Assembly (NCBI GenBank): GCA_042867185.1
Contig: JBHZQV010000006.1
Location: 62,001 to 126,000 of the forward strand
From: Xylophilus sp042867185
Lineage (GTDB): Bacteria > Pseudomonadota > Gammaproteobacteria > Burkholderiales > Burkholderiaceae_C
DNA: 64,000 bases
Direction of reading: 5' to 3'
The notes below the pieces were generated by a model. That model was not told where the DNA came from. It worked only from the letters and a program-made list of their open reading frames with translations, and searched no databases. The position numbers and the translations under genes were made by a program. Each line of letters begins with the position of its first letter. Positions within the stretch are counted from its first letter, which is position 1. Positions 1 through 7,767 of the stretch are shown here, one piece after another.

Positions 1-45
1 ACGACGATTGAGCCAGACCCGACCGATTTGCAGAAAGAAAACGCC

Positions 46-1104
46 ATGCCGCCGAACCGCCTTCTCTCCTTTTTCCGCACGCCCCCCGCCTTGTCGGGGC
101 TGGCGTTGGCCGCCGCGGCCGTACTCGCAGCCCCTGCGGCCCATGCCGGCAAGACGCTCGACGCGGTCAAGCAGCGCGGCACGGTCAATTGCGGCGTGAC
201 CAACGGCGTGGCCGGCTTCTCCGCGCCCGATTCCAAAGGCGAGTGGGCGGGGCTGGACGTGGACACCTGCCGGGCGGTCGCCGCCGCGGTGCTGGGTGAC
301 GCCAAGAAGGTCAACTTCGTGCCCCTGAACGCGCAGCAGCGCTTCTCGGCGCTGCAGGCCGGCGAGATCGACATCCTGGCCCGCAACACCAGCTGGACGC
401 TGGCCCGCGACGCATCGCTGGGCCTGCAGTTCACCACCATCACCTACTACGACGGCCAGGGCTTCCTGGTGCCGAAGAAGCTGAAGATCACCAGCGCCAA
501 GCAGCTCAAGGGCGCCGAGATCTGCACGCAGTCCGGCACCACCAACGAGAAGAACGTCGCCGACTACTTCCGTGCCCAGAACATCAAGGTCAAGACGGTG
601 GTGTTCGAGAACTTCGAGGCCTCGTTCAAGGCTTTCTTCTCCGGCCGCTGCCAGGTCTTCACCACCGATGCGTCGGCCCTGGCCGGCCTGCGCAACAAGG
701 AAGCCAAGAACCCCGACGACTACCTGATCCTGCCCGAGCTGATCTCCAAGGAACCGCTCGCACCCGCGGTGCGCCGGGGCGACGACGAATGGTTCACCAT
801 CGTCAAATGGGTGCCCAACGCGCTGATCGAAGCCGAAGAACTGGGACTGACCCAGGCCGGCGTGGACGCCGCCCGCACCAGCAGCCAGGACCCGGCGGCC
901 CAACGTCTGCTGGGCACCGGAGAAGACACCGGCAAGCTGCTGGGGCTCGACAAGGACTGGGCCTTTCGCGCGATCAAGGCGGTCGGCAACTACGGCGAGA
1001 TGTTCGAGCGCAACGTGGGTCCCAAGTCGGTGCTTCAACTGCCGCGCGGCGTGAACCGGCTCTGGAACCAGGGCGGGCTGATGTACGCATTGCCGGTGCG
1101 CTGA
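46..1104 (+). CDS. Polar amino-acid ABC transporter, periplasmic binding protein (AapJ-like)
   Basis: Solute-binding protein that would capture a polar amino acid in the periplasm and deliver it to the two permeases encoded next. The 352-residue product starts with a signal peptide: a short basic stretch, then an Ala/Leu-rich core ending at AHA-GKT. The mature part has the SBP_bac_3 pattern, with a LDAVKQRGTVNCGV start and the segment GLDVDTCRAVAAAVLGD, as in the AapJ/BztA group, whose usual length is about 340 residues. I chose the ATG at 46; an in-frame TTG at 28 would add six residues. The gene is first in a three-gene run with AapQ- and AapM-like permeases. The exact substrate cannot be read from the sequence; the family usually takes glutamate, glutamine or general L-amino acids. 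Confidence 0.9.
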   Translation: MPPNRLLSFFRTPPALSGLALAAAAVLAAPAAHAGKTLDAVKQRGTVNCGVTNGVAGFSAPDSKGEWAGLDVDTCRAVAAAVLGDAKKVNFVPLNAQQRFSALQAGEIDILARNTSWTLARDASLGLQFTTITYYDGQGFLVPKKLKITSAKQLKGAEICTQSGTTNEKNVADYFRAQNIKVKTVVFENFEASFKAFFSGRCQVFTTDASALAGLRNKEAKNPDDYLILPELISKEPLAPAVRRGDDEWFTIVKWVPNALIEAEELGLTQAGVDAARTSSQDPAAQRLLGTGEDTGKLLGLDKDWAFRAIKAVGNYGEMFERNVGPKSVLQLPRGVNRLWNQGGLMYALPVR

Positions 1105-1162
1105 TGCGCACCGGGCGCGCCGTGGCCGCATCGCCGCCGGTCGAATCGGTAAGGGGTTCTTC

Positions 1163-2149
1163 GTGACACGCACCGCGCGCGCCACGGCGTGGGCCGTACA
1201 GCTGGTGCTGCTGGCCGTGCTGCTCGCGGGTGTCGCCGCCCTGGTCGGCCATGCATTCGACGTGCTGCGCGCCCGCGGCATCCGGTCGGGCTTCGATTTT
1301 CTGCTGCAGCCCGCGGGCTTCGAGGTAGGCGAGGGCTGGCTCGACTATGCGGCCGGGCAACCCTTCTGGCGCGCGTTCCTCGCAGGCTTGGTCAACACGG
1401 TGCGTGCCGCGGTGCCCGCCGCCGTGCTGGCCTTGGTGCTGGGCACGCTGCTCGGCATCGGACGGCTGGCACCGCACCTGCTGGTGCGCGGCATCTGCAC
1501 CGCGTACGTCGAGCTGCTGCGCAACGTTCCGTTGCTGGTACAGCTGCTGATGCTGTACTTCGCCCTGACGCAGCTGCTGCCCGATGCCAGCGACGCGGTG
1601 CAGCTGCTGCCCGGCGTGTGGATCAGCAAGAGCGGCCTGTCGCTGCCCTGGCCGGTCACCGCGCCCGGCGCCTGGTGGCCGCATGCGGTCGAATGGCCGG
1701 AGCGCACCGTCTTCAACGTCAGCGGCGGCGCGTCGCTCACACCGGAGTACCTGGCGATCGTGTGGGCACTGGGTTTCTATACCGCGGCGTTCGTCGCCGA
1801 GATCGTCCGTGCGGGCATCGAATCGGTCTCGGACGGGCAGAACGACGCGGCGCGGGCGATGGGTTTCACGCCGGTGCAGCAGCTGCGGGTGGTGGTGCTG
1901 CCGCAGGCGCTGCGTGTCATCGTGCCGGCGCTCACCAACCAGCTGCTGAGCCTGGTCAAGAATTCGTCGCTGGCGGTGGCGGTGGGCTATCCGGAGCTGG
2001 TGTCGGTCGCCAACACGTCGCTCAACTCGACCGGACGGGCCTTCGAGTGCATCGCGGTCGTGATGGCGGTCTACCTGCTGCTGTCGCTGCTGATCTCCGC
2101 GGGCATGAACCTCTACAACCGCCGCGTGGCGCTGCGGGGCTGGTCGTGA
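1163..2149 (+). CDS. Polar amino-acid ABC transporter permease (AapQ-like)
   Basis: Inner-membrane permease of the transporter served by the binding protein just upstream. It has an N-terminal membrane segment, a periplasmic stretch, and then the HisM-type permease domain, with the EAA loop near DAARAMGFTPVQQLRVVVLPQALRV in its C-terminal half. Its 328 residues are shorter than the roughly 400 of classical AapQ. The GTG start has AAGGGG eight bases upstream. Its stop overlaps the GTG start of the next permease (GTGA), which implies coupled translation and a heteromeric permease pair. Confidence 0.88.
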   Translation: MTRTARATAWAVQLVLLAVLLAGVAALVGHAFDVLRARGIRSGFDFLLQPAGFEVGEGWLDYAAGQPFWRAFLAGLVNTVRAAVPAAVLALVLGTLLGIGRLAPHLLVRGICTAYVELLRNVPLLVQLLMLYFALTQLLPDASDAVQLLPGVWISKSGLSLPWPVTAPGAWWPHAVEWPERTVFNVSGGASLTPEYLAIVWALGFYTAAFVAEIVRAGIESVSDGQNDAARAMGFTPVQQLRVVVLPQALRVIVPALTNQLLSLVKNSSLAVAVGYPELVSVANTSLNSTGRAFECIAVVMAVYLLLSLLISAGMNLYNRRVALRGWS

Positions 2150-3180
2150 GGCGGGCGAGGGCCGCCGCCGATTGGCGTGACGATCTTTTCGGCGGACCGG
2201 TGCGCACGGTGTGCACGGTGGCGCTCGTCGCGGTGCTGGGCTGGATCGCCTGGCAGGCGATCGCGTGGGGCGTCGTGGGGGCCGTGTTCCGGCCCGATGC
2301 CGAGGCCTGCCGTGCCACCACCCACCACGCCTGCTGGGGCGTCATCGCCGAGAAATGGCGGTCCTTGCTGTTCGGCCGCTATCCCTTCGACCAGCAGTGG
2401 CGTCCGGCTGCGGCGCTGGCGGTGCTGGTCGCGCTGTTGGCCGCGAGTGCCTGGCCCCGGTGGTGGCGCTGGCCACTGGTGCCGGCCTGGATCGTCGGCA
2501 TCGCGGTGTTCACGCTGCTCATGCGCGGCGGATGGGGAGGGCTGGAACCCGTGCCGACCGGGCGCTGGGGCGGCCTGCCGCTGACGGTGGCCCTGGCCGT
2601 CTTCTCGCTGGGCGCCGCGTTTCCGCTGGGGCTGGCGCTGGCGCTGGGCAGGCGATCGCAGTGGCCGGTGGTGCGCACCCTGTGCGCGAGCTACATCGAG
2701 CTGATCCGCGGCGTGCCGCTGATCTCGGTGCTCTTCATGGCGTCGTTCCTGGTGCCGTTGCTGGTGCCGCAGGCTTTCCAGCCGGATGTGCTGCTGCGGG
2801 TGCTGGCGGGCATGGCCCTGTTCACCGCGGCCTATCTGGCCGAGATCATCCGGGGCGGATTGCAGGCCGTGCCCAAGGGCCAGATCGATGCCGCTGTCGC
2901 ACTCGGCATGCGGCGCTGGCAGGTGCAGCGAACGGTGGTGCTGCCGCAAGCCTTGCGGATCGTGGTGCCGGCGCTGGTCAACGCGGTGATCGGCACCCTG
3001 AAGGACACTTCGCTGGTGACGGTCGTCGGCTTGTTCGAACTGACCGGCGCCCTGGGTCTTGCGCTGGGCGGCGACCCGGTCTGGCGGCCGTTCTACCTGG
3101 AGGGCTACCTGTTTCTGGCGGCCGTCTACTGGACGATGTGCTTCGGACTGTCCCGCTACGGCCGCTGGCTGGAGCGGTGA
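2146..3180 (+). CDS. Polar amino-acid ABC transporter permease (AapM-like)
   Basis: Second inner-membrane permease of the same transporter, 344 residues. The first half carries extra membrane segments and a large loop. The second half has the conserved permease domain, with the EAA-type loop around DAAVALGMRRWQVQRTVVLPQ and a GTLKDTSLV segment typical of the AapM/BztC family. I chose the GTG at 2146 because it forms a GTGA overlap with the upstream stop and because the reading frame here is continuous with good membrane segments. The expected ATP-binding partner (AapP) does not follow; the next gene is on the other strand. Confidence 0.86.
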   Translation: MRRARAAADWRDDLFGGPVRTVCTVALVAVLGWIAWQAIAWGVVGAVFRPDAEACRATTHHACWGVIAEKWRSLLFGRYPFDQQWRPAAALAVLVALLAASAWPRWWRWPLVPAWIVGIAVFTLLMRGGWGGLEPVPTGRWGGLPLTVALAVFSLGAAFPLGLALALGRRSQWPVVRTLCASYIELIRGVPLISVLFMASFLVPLLVPQAFQPDVLLRVLAGMALFTAAYLAEIIRGGLQAVPKGQIDAAVALGMRRWQVQRTVVLPQALRIVVPALVNAVIGTLKDTSLVTVVGLFELTGALGLALGGDPVWRPFYLEGYLFLAAVYWTMCFGLSRYGRWLER

Positions 3181-3207
3181 GGGCTTTGCTCAACCGGTGA
3201 CGCGGCT

Positions 3208-3223
3208 CGCGGAGCCATCCGCG
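3208..3223. terminator. Hairpin between convergent genes
   Basis: Six-base-pair perfect stem (CGCGGA / TCCGCG) with a four-base loop in the short gap between the converging permease and DoxX genes. There is no T-run on either side, so termination activity is only suggested by position. Confidence 0.3.
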
Positions 3224-3259
3224 AAGATCGATCTGCGAAACCGCGCCTGGTCACGCGTC

Positions 3260-3664
3260 TCAGTTCAGCTTGCCGCCGGCGCCGCCGACGCTGAAACGTC
3301 CAGCGCCGAGGAAGGCCACGGCCAGTGCGCCGAACAGGAACATGCCCTGGAGTTCCAGCTTCCATCCGCCCATGCTGTTGAGTGCGCCCAGGTCCTTCGT
3401 GTGGGCCAGAAACAGTGCGAACAGCATGTTCACCACGACGATCCAGGCGGCCGGACGGGTGAAAATACCGACGATCAACAGCAGCGGCGCCACCACCTCG
3501 CCGATGTAGGCCAGATAGGCCAGCTCTGCGGGCAGGCCGTGCGACGACAGCATGCCGGCGATGACGCCCACGCCTGAGCCGATTTTGGCGATGCCGTGCA
3601 ACAGAATGAGAATGCCCACGCTCAGGCGCAGTACGAGCTTGCCGGTGTCTTCGGAACGGACCAT
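3260..3664 (-). CDS. DoxX family membrane protein
   Basis: A 134-residue integral membrane protein with four predicted hydrophobic segments and the DoxX/YphA pattern. This includes RLSVGILILLHGIAKI at the N-terminus and GEVVAPLLLIVGIFTRPAAW in the middle. Family members are small inner-membrane proteins of uncertain role, sometimes linked to redox or sulfur chemistry. The ATG at 3664 is preceded by AGGGGAA at good spacing; the open frame runs further upstream but lacks a better start. It is transcribed alone, divergently from the DUF2304/rfb genes. Confidence 0.85.
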   Translation of the reverse strand: MVRSEDTGKLVLRLSVGILILLHGIAKIGSGVGVIAGMLSSHGLPAELAYLAYIGEVVAPLLLIVGIFTRPAAWIVVVNMLFALFLAHTKDLGALNSMGGWKLELQGMFLFGALAVAFLGAGRFSVGGAGGKLN

Positions 3665-3855
3665 ATGATTTCCCCTAGGCTTGTGTGTAATCGGCGCGCA
3701 TAGCGCACGCCTCGTGTGGCGCATCGCAGGGCAAACGATGTGCCCCTGCGCCACAGGGCGCGACCATAGCGCAAACCGCAGTGGTTCGGAAAGGGGTGCG
3801 CCGGGCCATCCCGGATGCCCGCGGCGCCGGGTACGGTGGGCACCGATGCGGTGTT

Positions 3856-3861
3856 TACAAT
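3856..3861 (+). promoter_or_regulatory. Possible -10 element for the DUF2304-rfb operon
   Basis: TACAAT (five of six matches to TATAAT) lies about 90 bases before the DUF2304 start and is followed by CCCGGC. No convincing -35 is visible. This is the best promoter candidate for the DUF2304-rfbBDAC-manC run. Confidence 0.33.
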
Positions 3862-3951
3862 CCCGGCACGCCAAGCGCCCCGCCCTGCAGGGAGGTTCGA
3901 GGTGCATCGAACCCGCTTATCTGCCGTCTACCGCCCACCTTCCCCTTTCCG

Positions 3952-4311
3952 ATGAGCAGCCTCCAGATCACGACCACCCTGCTCGGCATCGGGCTTGCGG
4001 CCATCATCCTGATGCTGGTGCGCAGGGACCGCATGTACGTGCTGCACGGCCTGTTCTGGATCTGCATCGCCGGCTGCGCCGCGCTGTTGGGCGTATGGCC
4101 GATGTTGATCGACCGGTTGGCGGCCCTGGTGGGCATCAGCTATCCGCCAGCGCTGCTGCTGCTGGGGGTTTCCATCGTGCTGTTCATCAAGGCGCTGCAC
4201 ACGGACATGGTCAACACCCGCATCGAGCGCAGCCTGCGCCTGCTCAACCAGCGTATCGCGATTTTCGAGTTGGAACGGGAAGGGCACCCGCACCCGCACG
4301 ACAAGGGCTGA
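3952..4311 (+). CDS. DUF2304 family small membrane protein
   Basis: A 119-residue protein with three hydrophobic segments, then a charged amphipathic tail (RIERSLRLLNQRIAIFELE) likely to be helical or coiled coil, and a His-rich end. This matches DUF2304, a family often found beside polysaccharide glycosyltransferase genes and of unknown biochemical role. The ATG at 3952 was chosen because the first membrane segment follows at once; the longer open frame upstream has no membrane or family signal. It precedes rfbB by 47 bases in the same direction, so a link to rhamnose or glycan synthesis is inferred from position only. Confidence 0.75.
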   Translation: MSSLQITTTLLGIGLAAIILMLVRRDRMYVLHGLFWICIAGCAALLGVWPMLIDRLAALVGISYPPALLLLGVSIVLFIKALHTDMVNTRIERSLRLLNQRIAIFELEREGHPHPHDKG

Positions 4312-4358
4312 CGCGGCCGTCGCCACGACACGCACCCATAGACATCAGGACTTGTGAC

Positions 4359-5435
4359 ATGACGATTTTGGTGACCGGCGGAGCCGGCTTCATTGGTGCT
4401 AACTTTGTGCTCGACTGGGTCGATGCGGGCGACGAGACGGTGGTCAATGTCGACAAGCTGACCTATGCAGGCAACCTGCAGAACCTCGCGGGCATCGACG
4501 GTCGGGCGCAGCACGTCTTCGTGCAGGGCGATATCGGTGACCGCGGTCTGATGGATCGGCTGCTGCACGAACACCGGCCCCGGGCCGTGCTGAACTTCGC
4601 GGCGGAAAGCCACGTCGACCGTTCGATCCACGGGCCTGGCGATTTCATCCAGACCAACGTCGTCGGCACCTTCCATTTGCTCGAATCGGTGCGCGCCTAC
4701 TGGGCCGCGCTCGACACGGCAGATGCCGCGTCCTTCCGCATGCTGCACGTATCCACCGACGAGGTCTACGGGACCTTAGGTGCCACCGATCCGGCGTTCA
4801 CCGAAACGCATGCCTACGAGCCCAACAGCCCCTACAGCGCCAGCAAGGCCGCCAGCGACCACCTGGTGCGCGCCTGGCACCACACCTACGGCCTGCCGGT
4901 GCTCACCACCAACTGCAGCAACAACTACGGCCCCTTCCACTTCCCGGAGAAGCTGATTCCGCTGGTGATCACCAACGCCCTGGCCGGCAAGCCCCTGCCG
5001 ATCTACGGCGACGGCCTGCAGGTGCGCGACTGGCTCTACGTGCGCGACCATTGCAGCGCGATCCGCCGCGTGCTGGACGCCGGAACGCCGGGTGAAACCT
5101 ACAACGTCGGCGGCTGGAACGAAAAGGCCAACATCGAGATCGTACGCACCATCTGCGCATTGCTGGACGAGCTGCGCCCCCGGGGCGACGGCAGGCCCTA
5201 CGCCGAGCAGATCACCTACGTGAAAGACCGGCCCGGCCACGACCGGCGCTATGCGATCGATGCCCGCAAGATAGAGCGTGCGCTGGGCTGGAAGCCGGCC
5301 GAAACCTTCGACACCGGCATCCGCAAGACGGTGCAGTGGTACCTCGACCATGCGCAATGGGTCGCGGACGTGCAGACCGGCACTTACCGCGACTGGGTGG
5401 CGCAGCAGTACGCGCCGGCCGCGGTGCCCGCGTGA
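4359..5435 (+). CDS. rfbB: dTDP-glucose 4,6-dehydratase
   Basis: Second step of dTDP-L-rhamnose synthesis: converts dTDP-D-glucose to dTDP-4-keto-6-deoxy-glucose in the cytoplasm. The 358-residue extended SDR has the NAD-binding motif TGGAGFIGANF at its N-terminus, the active-site segment HVSTDEVYG, and the catalytic YSASK. The motif NNYGPFHFPEKLIP is typical of RfbB. Length is normal for the family. An AGGA lies nine bases before the ATG. Its stop overlaps the next start by one base (TGATG), so it is the first of the coupled genes rfbB-D-A-C. Confidence 0.96.
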   Translation: MTILVTGGAGFIGANFVLDWVDAGDETVVNVDKLTYAGNLQNLAGIDGRAQHVFVQGDIGDRGLMDRLLHEHRPRAVLNFAAESHVDRSIHGPGDFIQTNVVGTFHLLESVRAYWAALDTADAASFRMLHVSTDEVYGTLGATDPAFTETHAYEPNSPYSASKAASDHLVRAWHHTYGLPVLTTNCSNNYGPFHFPEKLIPLVITNALAGKPLPIYGDGLQVRDWLYVRDHCSAIRRVLDAGTPGETYNVGGWNEKANIEIVRTICALLDELRPRGDGRPYAEQITYVKDRPGHDRRYAIDARKIERALGWKPAETFDTGIRKTVQWYLDHAQWVADVQTGTYRDWVAQQYAPAAVPA

Positions 5436-6328
5436 TGCGCATCCTGCTTCTGGGCAGCACCGGCCAGGTCGGCTGGGAGTTGCAGCGCAGCCTGGCGCCG
5501 CTGGGCGAAGTGCAGATTCTCGCGCGCGGTGCGGCCGATCTGGAGAATCCCCAGGCACTGGCCGCATCGGTACGGGACCTCCGGCCGGATGTGATCGTCA
5601 ATGCCGCCGCCCACACGGCGGTAGACAAGGCCGAGAGCGAAGCGGAGCGCGCGCACCGTATCAATGCCGAGGCGCCGGGCGCGCTCGCAGACGAGGCCGC
5701 CCGCACCGGCGCGCTGCTGGTCCACTACAGCACCGACTATGTCTTCGACGGCAGCGGTACCCGTCCCTGGTCCGAAGCGGATGCGACCGGCCCGCTGTCG
5801 GTCTACGGCAGCACCAAGCTGGAGGGCGAGCAGCGCATCCGGGCCAGCGGTTGCCGGCACCTGGTCTTTCGCACCAGCTGGGTCTACGCCGCACGCGGCG
5901 GCAACTTCGCCAAGACCATGTTGCGGCTGGCGCGCGACCGCGACCGCCTGACGGTCATCGACGACCAGTGGGGCGCGCCCACCGGCGCCGACCTGATCGC
6001 GGATGTGACGGCCCATGCGATCCGGGGTGTCGAGCGCCACGGCGCCGCCCCCGGGCTCTATCACCTGGTCGCCGGCGGCGAGACGACGTGGCACGGCTAC
6101 GCGTCCCATGTGATCGCGCAGGCCCGGCGCTTGCAGCCCGATGCGCCGCTGGCCGTCGAGGAGATCGCGGCGGTGCCGACCAGCGCGTTTCCGACACCCG
6201 CCCGCCGGCCCGCCAATTCCCGCATGGACACCACCCGGCTGCAGCAGGCCTTCCAACTGGCGCTGCCGGCATGGCAGACCGGCGTAGACCGGATGCTGGC
6301 CGAGATTCTGGAGACTTCGAACCGATGA
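5435..6328 (+). CDS. rfbD: dTDP-4-dehydrorhamnose reductase
   Basis: Final step of dTDP-L-rhamnose synthesis: reduces dTDP-4-keto-rhamnose with NAD(P)H. The 297-residue SDR has the nucleotide motif GSTGQVGWEL at residues 6-15, the stretch VDKAESE characteristic of RfbD, STDYVFDG, and the catalytic YGSTK. It is translationally coupled on both sides: TGATG with rfbB and ATGA with rfbA. Placing rfbD before rfbA is a common order in beta- and gammaproteobacteria. Confidence 0.95.
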   Translation: MRILLLGSTGQVGWELQRSLAPLGEVQILARGAADLENPQALAASVRDLRPDVIVNAAAHTAVDKAESEAERAHRINAEAPGALADEAARTGALLVHYSTDYVFDGSGTRPWSEADATGPLSVYGSTKLEGEQRIRASGCRHLVFRTSWVYAARGGNFAKTMLRLARDRDRLTVIDDQWGAPTGADLIADVTAHAIRGVERHGAAPGLYHLVAGGETTWHGYASHVIAQARRLQPDAPLAVEEIAAVPTSAFPTPARRPANSRMDTTRLQQAFQLALPAWQTGVDRMLAEILETSNR

Positions 6329-7215
6329 CGACACAACGCAAAGGCATCGTGCTGGCGGGGGGCTCCGGCACCCGGCTGCATCCCGCCACGCTGGCCATCA
6401 GCAAGCAACTGCTGCCGGTCTACGACAAGCCGATGATCTACTACCCGCTCAGCACCTTGATGCTGGCGGGCATCCGCGACATCCTGATCATCAGCACGCC
6501 GCAGGACACGCCGCGCTTCCAGCAGTTGCTGGGCGATGGCGCCCAGTGGGGCCTGAACCTGCAGTACGCGGTACAGCCCAGCCCCGACGGCCTGGCCCAG
6601 GCCTTCATCATCGGCGAGCGGTTCCTGAACGGCGCGCCCAGCGCCCTGGTCCTGGGCGACAACATCTTCCACGGCCACGACTTCCAGGTGCTGCTCGAGG
6701 ATGCTGACGCGCGGCAGACCGGCGCCACGGTCTTCGCGTACCACGTGCAGGATCCAGAGCGTTACGGCGTGGTCGATTTCGACGCCGGAGGCCGCGCGAC
6801 CAGCATCGAAGAAAAGCCCGCCCGGCCCAAGAGCCAGTACGCGGTGACCGGACTGTATTTCTACGACGACCAGGTCGTGGACATCGCCAAGGCGGTCAAG
6901 CCGAGCGCCCGCGGCGAGCTGGAGATCACCGCCGTCAACCAGCACTACCTCGAACACCAGGCCCTCAACGTGCAGATCATGCAGCGCGGCTATGCCTGGC
7001 TCGACACCGGCACGCACGAAAGCCTGCTGGAGGCCGGCCAGTTCATCGCCACGCTGGAACAGCGCCAGGGTCTGAAAATCGCCTGCCCCGAGGAAATCGC
7101 CTGGCGCAACGGCTTCATCACTGCCGAACAATTCGAGCGGCTCGCCCAGCCGCTGACCAAGAACGGCTACGGCCAGTACATGCTGCGGCTGCTCAAGGAA
7201 AAGATCGTCAAATGA
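6325..7215 (+). CDS. rfbA: Glucose-1-phosphate thymidylyltransferase
   Basis: First step of the rhamnose pathway: joins glucose-1-phosphate and dTTP to dTDP-glucose. The 296-residue protein carries the nucleotidyltransferase signature GGSGTRLHPATLAISKQLLP near its start, the YDKPMIYYPLSTLMLAGI segment, LGDNIFHGHD, and VDFDAGG and EEKPARPKS later on, all diagnostic of RmlA. It starts within the stop of rfbD (ATGA) and ends within the start of rfbC (ATGA). Confidence 0.96.
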   Translation: MTTQRKGIVLAGGSGTRLHPATLAISKQLLPVYDKPMIYYPLSTLMLAGIRDILIISTPQDTPRFQQLLGDGAQWGLNLQYAVQPSPDGLAQAFIIGERFLNGAPSALVLGDNIFHGHDFQVLLEDADARQTGATVFAYHVQDPERYGVVDFDAGGRATSIEEKPARPKSQYAVTGLYFYDDQVVDIAKAVKPSARGELEITAVNQHYLEHQALNVQIMQRGYAWLDTGTHESLLEAGQFIATLEQRQGLKIACPEEIAWRNGFITAEQFERLAQPLTKNGYGQYMLRLLKEKIVK

Positions 7216-7760
7216 AGGTTATCGCCACGTCCATCCCCGAAGTGCTGATCCTGGAGCCGAAAGTCTTCGGCGATGCGCGGGGGTTCTTCTTCGAGAGCTT
7301 CAACCACCGCGCGTTCGAAGCCGCCGTCGGGCACACCGTCTCGTTCGTACAAGACAACCACAGCCGCAGTGCGCAGGGCGTTCTGCGCGGGCTGCACTAC
7401 CAGCTGCGCCAGGCGCAGGGCAAGCTGGTGCGCGTGGTGCGGGGCGCGGTGTACGACGTGGCGGTCGACATCCGCAAACAGTCGAAGACCTTCGGCCAGT
7501 GGGTGGGTGTGGAACTGAGCGAAGAGAACCAGCGCCAGCTGTGGGTGCCGCCGGGCTTCGCGCACGGCTTTCTGGTGACCAGCGCATCGGCCGATTTTCT
7601 CTACAAGACGACCGACTACTACGCACCGGAATTCGAGCGCAGCATCGCCTGGAACGATCCCGCGCTGGCGATCGCATGGCCGCTCCAGGGTATCGACGCC
7701 AAACTCTCCGGCAAGGACGCGGCGGCACCGGCTTTTGGCGACGCCGACGTCTTCGAGTAG
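7212..7760 (+). CDS. rfbC: dTDP-4-dehydrorhamnose 3,5-epimerase
   Basis: Cupin epimerase that inverts C3 and C5 of dTDP-4-keto-6-deoxy-glucose. The 182-residue protein shows the family landmarks DARGFFFESFN, QDNHSRSAQGVLRGLHYQ (with the catalytic His), VRVVRGAVYDVAVDIR and WVPPGFAHGFLV. Its start overlaps rfbA. With rfbB, rfbD and rfbA it completes dTDP-L-rhamnose synthesis. Confidence 0.96.
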   Translation: MKVIATSIPEVLILEPKVFGDARGFFFESFNHRAFEAAVGHTVSFVQDNHSRSAQGVLRGLHYQLRQAQGKLVRVVRGAVYDVAVDIRKQSKTFGQWVGVELSEENQRQLWVPPGFAHGFLVTSASADFLYKTTDYYAPEFERSIAWNDPALAIAWPLQGIDAKLSGKDAAAPAFGDADVFE

Positions 7761-7767
7761 GCCGCCG

